Both the position numbers and the translations under genes were made by a program. Below, piece by piece: positions 58,130-64,000 of a DNA stretch of 64,000 nucleotides. This DNA is from Ceratothoa steindachneri. Lineage: Eukaryota; Arthropoda; Malacostraca; Isopoda; Cymothoidae. The notes below the pieces were generated by a model. The model was not told where the DNA came from. It searched no databases and saw only the letters and a program-made list of their open reading frames with translations. The stretch is taken from assembly GCA_963969495.1 (NCBI GenBank), contig OZ018319.1:207483233-207547232 (forward strand). Reading direction: 5' to 3'. Numbering within the stretch: the stretch's first letter is position 1; every line of letters starts with the position of its first letter.

Positions 58130-58430
58130 AGATGCGGGAGGTGGTTTTCCAATTCCCGGATTGGGAATTGAGGTCTAAAAGAAGGTCGTTCAAAAGAAGA
58201 TTCAAAAGCTGTTGTCATAGCAAATCCAGCTACAACTTAGGGAAACTCGCTGAACATCCTAACTTAGCCCATACGACTGTCCTACTACAATTAAAAAGGA
58301 TTAAAAAGGTTCCAGTGATTGGAAAATAGGTCCCGCGAATCTGCAACATCGTGTTTCTTGTTGGGAGTCCTTGTTTCACGACAGCTTCAAGTACCCTTTG
58401 GGGGCATTCTGCACACACTGTTTAATTAAT
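58130..58430 (+). pseudogene. Possible mariner transposase N-terminal fragment
   Basis: NLGKLAEHPNLAHTTVLLQL and KRIKKVPVIGK*VPR resemble the helix-turn-helix and the GKVxKLGKWVPH linker of mariner transposases. No catalytic motif follows. Short and degraded. Confidence 0.35.
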
Positions 58431-59850
58431 CTTCTTACCCATCTGCCTTATCTTGTGAAACCTGAGTCTATTCACCCAGACACCTCGGTCAATCTTTCCG
58501 CCTTTTCTTCAGACAAGTTTGTCAATATTCAATCTGATATTTCTTTCCCACTGAACCTCACTATATGTTATTTTCCCAAATCTAAAACCCCAAATCCGAT
58601 TTCTCTTTCGCCCTTGTCCCTTAAGGAAGTACCTTTCCCCCTTCTCTTCTCAAAAAGCCCTGCTACCCTCTTTTCTCCTTCTCCATACGTCTCTATCGTC
58701 AGTTCTTCCCTGTTCTCCCCCTACCCTCTCATGATTTCTTTTAACCCTCCATCCCATCTGGTGTGGTAGCATCCACTTTCACAGAAGATGGTGTTTGCAC
58801 AATTCTAAAGAACCCTTGACTGGATTTAAATCACCCGGCAGCTTGAGTTCTTGATCAAATGTCATCCATCCACATTAATGAGATTTTCTTTTCTGGTTTC
58901 GAGACTTGTTACCATCGTTCCACTGAACCTACTATTTTGAAGTCAGATGTCCATCAGCGTCAAGTAGTTGATTCTAATCATTCTTTTGTTTTTTACTTCT
59001 TGATCTCTAGGCTGCCTTGAACCTGTCGATTACGCTCTTCTTCAGCGTCATCATGAAGTCCTAGGGGTTTCTATAACTACCTTTGACTAAGTTACTCGTT
59101 TATCTCTCACCTTACACTCTTACTGTTCATATTGGGAGTGATATATTTAAAAGGTTTTTTTTTCTTCCATGAGGTTAGGTTCTTCATGAGCTCCTTTTTC
59201 CTATCTATTTTCCTCCTTTTGGCAATATTATGCGACATTTTAGGCTTTTACTCTATTTCTGTCTAATTCTACCTATTCTTACTTAAGTCTACTTATCTTT
59301 CTCCCTTGACTCATTTGCTAAGATTGTTCAAACTATTCTATCAGTTTAGATCATTATTGAATGGCTCTAAGACATCTCTTTTTAAATTCAGTCGCCAGAT
59401 AGCCCCTTAAAAAAAAAAATCTCTTTTTAAATTCAAACATTACAGATCAGAAGAAAGGTTGATGGGCCTCATTTAGAGGTTAACCGCTGTAAAAAATATG
59501 GTTTCCTTTATTAGCTTTAGTTGCTCCTGGCTTTTCCTTCCGAAACTACTAAAAATCTTAGCATCACCTTTAATAAACAATCAACTATGTTTCAAACTTC
59601 ATATCGCTAGAGTCTGGAAGTTTTCTTTCCCCATAGTCTTAGCCGTTCCCGCTCTTATTTTGACCATAATGGATTCGAAATTGTCATATTTGCTGTCGAT
59701 GCTTCCCTGTTTGACTGTTGTAAGTCCTCTTTTATTGAATACCATAGTTCCACACTTCGATCTATTTAAATCGTTCGAAACTTCACAGTTTATGTTCTTC
59801 TTGCTTTCTGATACTTCCCTCGTTCAAAGCAATCCTCCGTGAAGTGACAT
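58431..59850 (+). pseudogene. L2/CR1-like non-LTR retrotransposon fragment (copy 2)
   Basis: FSSDKFVNIQSDISF resembles the FxxFFxxKIxxIRxxL segment before the RT. Further on, DYALLQRHHEVLGVSITTFD follows the position of LDLSAAFDTVDHxxLL. The G-P-GSVLGP box is only recognisable at the nucleotide level near 59165-59215. Later frames (59650-59790) suggest the VRNLGVxFD and SSLIKxSFFHLRxI region. All frames are broken. The fragment contains the 28-bp insertion at 59391. Confidence 0.5.
59374..59435 (+). mobile_element. 28-bp retrotransposed stub with a 17-bp target duplication
   Basis: ATCTCTTTTTAAATTCA at 59374-59390 is repeated exactly at 59419-59435. Between them lies GTCGCCAGATAGCCCCTT followed by ten A. 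The full I element ends GTCGCCAGATGAGCTCTTAA, then CACAC and its A tail, so this looks like an extreme 5' truncation of a related RNA. Confidence 0.75.
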
Positions 59851-60369
59851 AGTTACAATCACTTCTTTCATCTTTTTTAAGGACCTTATGTTTTAAGTAT
59901 ATCGTATGTATACCTCTTATCGTTTCTTTGATAACATGAACTTAACCTGAGCACCCATCGTCATAGAGAATAATTAAACTCACTTTCAACCATCACTAAT
60001 AAATTGTTCTAACAATTTGAATCTTCAAACTATTCAACAGTGTATCAGAGCATCCCTATTGGAGACTCAAGTTCCTACATTTGAATAATCTCCTATGCTC
60101 CTTGTACTACATCTATCCACTCAGACGCACTCTCTACCTAGATACCTGACGATTCACTTCAGCTTCTTTAATCACCCATCATGACTCGCTATCAAGACCT
60201 GACACTTTTATTAAGCCTTTTACTCTCCCATATATACTCAAAACTTAGGTTACTTAATTGCACCCTGGTTATCTAGAGTGCAGACCTGAGTTTGTTTATA
60301 GAGGCTAAGAAAAAAGTAGTGCCTTAGTTTTCTTAACTAAGTACCTCCTATGAATCTCAACCAAAAAGA
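59851..60369. other. Unannotated spacer
   Basis: May hold the decayed 3' part of the L2-like copy or the start of the old I element; neither can be shown. Confidence 0.35.
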
Positions 60370-62580
60370 GTTTTCTCTTGCTCCTTTCAGTCCTATGGGC
60401 AAGGTTACTACGCGCCGATGGAAACCCCATTTATGGATTCTATCTAAAGGGCGCGAGTACTGCTCCCTCCAATACAGGAGACTACTCTCCATCCTCCTCT
60501 TGTTTGACTGATTCAAGTAATACAAAAAGGTCAGACCCCTTTGCCGTCACTACACTTCGAGATGTTGAAGCCCAGGAAGGTGTTAATGAACTAATTATGG
60601 ACAATTCTAAGCTAATCCTACAAATGGAGCTTTATCTCATCTTGAATGGACGAGTTCCTAAAGACGAGAGCTTGCCGATCCCATATGCAACTCGCTAGCT
60701 AAAAGACTCGAAATGAAATAAAGGAAAGACTCGGGTGCTGAGCCGAAACTTTTTAAACTTTTTAAGGCCATTCCTGTGAGGACCACTTTTTAAAAATGTG
60801 CCTTACAGCTCCTTCCGGCTAACAACGGCCCCAAACTCCCCTCCGTGGAATTACCGTGGACTTTGGGGAAACTGAGAGGCGCTGAGGATCTTCTGATTCT
60901 GTTGCCCTTTAGATTTTTTTTCAAGGTAGTGCACTTATGTAAGCCGCATTTGTGTGGAGCACCCCGACTCGGAACTGTTTCGAAATTGGAGCTAACCAAG
61001 AGGTGCTAGACTCACACTAATTCTATAGTCTTGAATTCGACCAACACTACACCTGAGAGGCGTACATATGCATCTTTAGGGTCTCTTCTACCATCCTCAT
61101 GAAGTATCTATGTTTTAGCGCGTTCAGCGAGGAAGTTTTGATTGTTCTTCCCTAATTTTATTTTACCTTTCATTTGTTCGTTTAAAACTTTGAAATAATT
61201 ACGATATTTACTCCCTTACACTTAAAAGTCAATAATGAACAGGGGATTTGATCCACTAGGCTTGTAAATGGTTGGCAACTGGCTCCTTCCGGATGTCCTC
61301 TTTAGCAAATCTTCTTGTCAACGAAGGATATATTCCACTCACTATACATTGTTCGCCAAACAGGGGTTTATCATTTTTGCCAATCCACAATGGTTCTCTT
61401 TTCTTCTGCGCCTAATCTGTATGATGCCTATGTCGCTGAGTGCCGCTAAAATGCCCTTAACTCTCGGGGCAGTGGCACGGACAGTTTAGCCTAAAACTCC
61501 ATCTTGATGATACCCCTTTGAACGTTTCTCACTACGTCTCTTCTCTCAAATTTTCTACAGTACCGGCCCTATCGCGTTCGCATTTCTTGAAGCATGAATC
61601 TTGATACATTGAAATTATTCTGAGATGCACAAATAGGCCCTCCATTTCCAAAGAGGAGGGGCTTTCATGTTACTCCCTTCTTGTTTGGAAGATAACTGGG
61701 CATTTCTCCTCGATTATGTTGTATTAACAGTCAAGATGGTTGCAACATACCGTTCGGTATGGGAGTACGCACCGTGCATAGTTCGGTAACTGTTTTGTAT
61801 TCGATAATCACAAAGCCAGATAAGCAACCTTGAAGAACTAGAATCTCACAGTATCATGGCGCCATAGATCAAGCAAGTCGGGAGGACGTCGAGAATATCT
61901 TCTGCTGAGTTCCTGAAGATGTAGGAGGCTGCTGTGAACGAGTACACTGATGAGCAAAGCATAGAGCTTGCCTATACTGGGCAACCGGTCCGAATTTTCG
62001 CTCCTCTCCTCACTGAATGCATGAGAGGGTTCTGGTCAGCAATAAGAGTTGCATGACAAATACGTAAGTCGGGAACTGGCACTCCGACTTTTCCCTTGGA
62101 CCTAGCCCAATGCTTCGAGAGTATCTAGCCATTCCTAACTTCTCTAAATATGATAGTTTTTCATAACGCAGCACCATCGGATAGAGTGCTTTACGGCACT
62201 TCCATATTTTGGTTGAATATCCTAGTCTACGGTAGTTGGGATGAGCGCCACCTTCCCAAATCACCGTGACTAGCAGTTTTACTACCACTTCTTCCTGGTG
62301 CCTGGGGATGGGTATCTGCGCAATAGTTTGTGGTGTGATGGAGTGTTTTTGAGAAGGAGAGAGAGCTTCATTCATACTAGTTGTATTTCTAAATTGTTGG
62401 TGATTCCTTTGTTTACCTCTTAATTGTAGTTTTTTTATTTGCTTTGTTTATTTATTTTGCCATTAAATTAGTTTGTTAGGGTAATATATTGTAGAATTTT
62501 ACTTATTGTTCTTCCGACGGTTGTATCTTCTTTGGCGACGGTCAGATTTGCCCGCTAAATTGAAAAATATTCTAAATATC
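60370..62580 (+). pseudogene. Old, decayed I-clade retrotransposon copy
   Basis: The DNA aligns in order with the 46.3-kb element. GGCCATTCCTGTGAGG (60769) matches the end of ORF1 and GGAATTACCGTGGACT (60848) the endonuclease start (LQWNCRGL). CTTCTTGTCAACGAAGG near 61309 matches the LLVNAGEMPL stretch between RT and RNase H. GACGTCGAGAATATCTTCTG (61886) matches DVEIIFCWVPGHVG of the RNase H. The RT core is deleted between about 61130 and 61280. The 3' region ends near GGCGACGGTCAGAT (62536). The base composition has drifted to AT-rich, consistent with age. Confidence 0.75.
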
Positions 62581-64000
62581 TATAATTTGTTTAGGTTCTT
62601 TAATTACTGATATATACTTATTATGTACATACCTGAGACTCCAGCTCATTTACTCACACACACTTATAAATGAATTATAAATACCTGAAACTTCTGCTCA
62701 GCAATTTTACTAACTCACAAGCCCTTACTCTCTACATATTGAACTATTCCCGTTAGCTCCTCTTCTTGCCCACAGCCCACTCTATCTAGATACAAGAAAC
62801 TTATTGGCAGCTCCTTTTCTTACTTGTGTACAGTCACTAACTAGATTCTTAGAGCTTCTCTTCAGCTCGTCTACTCACACACATACACTCGGCCCCTAGA
62901 CATCGGACTCTTAATTGCCATTCTCACTCACACATATATCTATTTGTTCCAGATTACTTTGCTTTAGGCGCTCTGAACATTTTTCCTCTTATGATATCTC
63001 TTATTACTGCATGGAAGAATCTTATGCATTCCTTATAGCGCACAAACTGAAATTGAATAGAATCGCGTTATTCGCGTTTTCATATTGTGTTTATCACTGT
63101 TTTTCCTTCTTTGCTTACAGTCACATTTTATATTTATCTCCTCTCCCTCGGCAAATCTGTTCGCATTAGTCTTCGCCGACGTTGATACTTCATTATTCGG
63201 CAAAACAACTTCAACTAATTTCTCTTTATACGGTGCCGTCTGTAACCTAGTCCTTTGCTACAAAAGCGAATTTCAAGTAAAGTATAAGATGAAAGTTCAT
63301 TCCTCCCTGTTCTTAAACCATCCAACAGCAGCCTGTGTCGATTTCGCGATGGCGCGAAATCACGAACTTGTGACAACTCATCAGAATTAGTTTATCCTGT
63401 TAATTGAAATTTAAATGTAAGCTTCCCTCATCTGTAATTGGAGTTTAGGGATCTCTTTATTGTTTCAAAATCTCAAGCTCTTCGAAAGTACGCAAAGTAA
63501 CTATGTAAGCCTGTGAGTATTCGCATCACAGGTGTGAGAATATTTGAAGAAGGAGTCATCATTGGTTTCGCTATGGTATTAGATGAAGTCGCATAGCAAA
63601 ACTAACTTATTATGCGGCTTTATATTTTTTCTTACGCTGTGTATCTTATTGCGGGGTATTTCTTTTTGTATGCGTATAAATGGAGGGATTTGTGCAAGAT
63701 TTTATGTACTATTGTATAGGAAAAGCCAAGGTTACGTAGTGCACAAAGGGATTTGAAGGGACTGCATTGGTATACTTCCCTCACAACATAAACCTGTTAA
63801 GTAAGGCCCAGTCAGTCTTATCTTCAATATCACCAATACTTTAGAAAAACAAAGTAATGCGAGAGAAAATTTTTATTCAACGCCACGTATTAGTTTCGAA
63901 GTTTTTCGCCCAATCTTTCAGCTTCCAAAGAATTATAAAATTAACTACGTTGCTTTTATACAAAACAAAACAAAACGAAAAAAAAATAGGAATAGTTAGT
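62581..64000. other. Unannotated stretch with possible degenerate tandem repeat
   Basis: Around 62629-62950, segments with ACCTGA-ACT, a GCTC word and ACTCACACACA recur irregularly three or four times, suggesting a decayed tandem repeat. The rest, to 64000, shows no recognisable gene. Confidence 0.3.

Noticed and set aside
1..64000. CRISPR arrays, bacterial operons, prophage or integron structures
   Set aside because: The repeats are minisatellites or satellites without spacers, and all coding remnants are eukaryotic transposable elements.

Overview
The window looks like gene-poor, repeat-dense nuclear DNA from an invertebrate animal. I found no host gene I could defend. Almost every stretch with protein similarity is a transposable element, and most are decayed. 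The mix is non-LTR retrotransposons of the I, jockey and L2/CR1 types, Penelope-like elements with a GIY-YIG domain, many Tc1/mariner transposases and two hAT-type genes. Eleven pure (TA)n tracts of 50-82 bp run through an AT-rich background. This mix, especially I/jockey elements plus a Cys-rich repetitive ORF I associate with arthropods, suggests an arthropod such as a crustacean; a cephalopod-like genome with similar (TA)n expansion is not excluded. The species cannot be named from this sequence.

Layout. 0-9 kb: a 33-bp minisatellite, two minus-strand jockey fragments, two Tc1 copies (one split by a (TA)n tract and by a GC-richer LTR-like insert) and a Penelope RT/GIY-YIG pseudogene. 11.6-15.3 kb: a pile-up of four decayed Tc1/mariner genes around a small inverted-repeat element bounded by (TA)n on both sides. 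18.3-20.5 kb: a Penelope-like element whose two ends are inverted copies of one ~100-bp terminus, each next to (TA)n. 21.7-22.3 kb: a hammerhead-like motif, (TA)n and a 31-bp minisatellite. 23.8-25.6 kb: a Tc1 copy with another transposon nested at a TA site. 27.3-28.2 kb: a deleted mariner with both terminal repeats. 31.5-35.4 kb: a second copy of the 13.3-kb transposase family, a tRNA-like Pol III box pair, a Cys-rich repetitive ORF and a 124-bp satellite. 36-38 kb: a hAT/ZMYM1-like pseudogene. 42-44.6 kb: a second hAT gene split by a mariner.

The best preserved feature is a GC-rich I-clade retrotransposon of about 6.9 kb (46307-53244). It has a gag-like ORF1, and an ORF2 with endonuclease, RT, RNase H and a terminal Cys/His finger. 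It lies inside a mariner-type transposase gene that resumes after its poly(A), and TCTTAA is duplicated on both sides. It is dead as it stands: frameshifts in both ORFs and a Val in the YxDD catalytic box. A much older relative lies at 60.4-62.6 kb, and a 28-bp stub of what looks like the same 3' end, with a 17-bp target duplication, sits at 59391 inside an L2-like fragment.

The most unusual theme is a short structured motif: a CTGATGA-like box, a small stem, then CGAAAC or CGAAAG. It recurs at five loci, always within about 105 bp of a (TA)n tract. At one locus it is the terminus of the Penelope element. It recalls a hammerhead ribozyme core, but stems I/III and a cleavage site are not evident. 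Non-autonomous Penelope-type units that carry or target (TA)n are the leading candidate for something not yet described.
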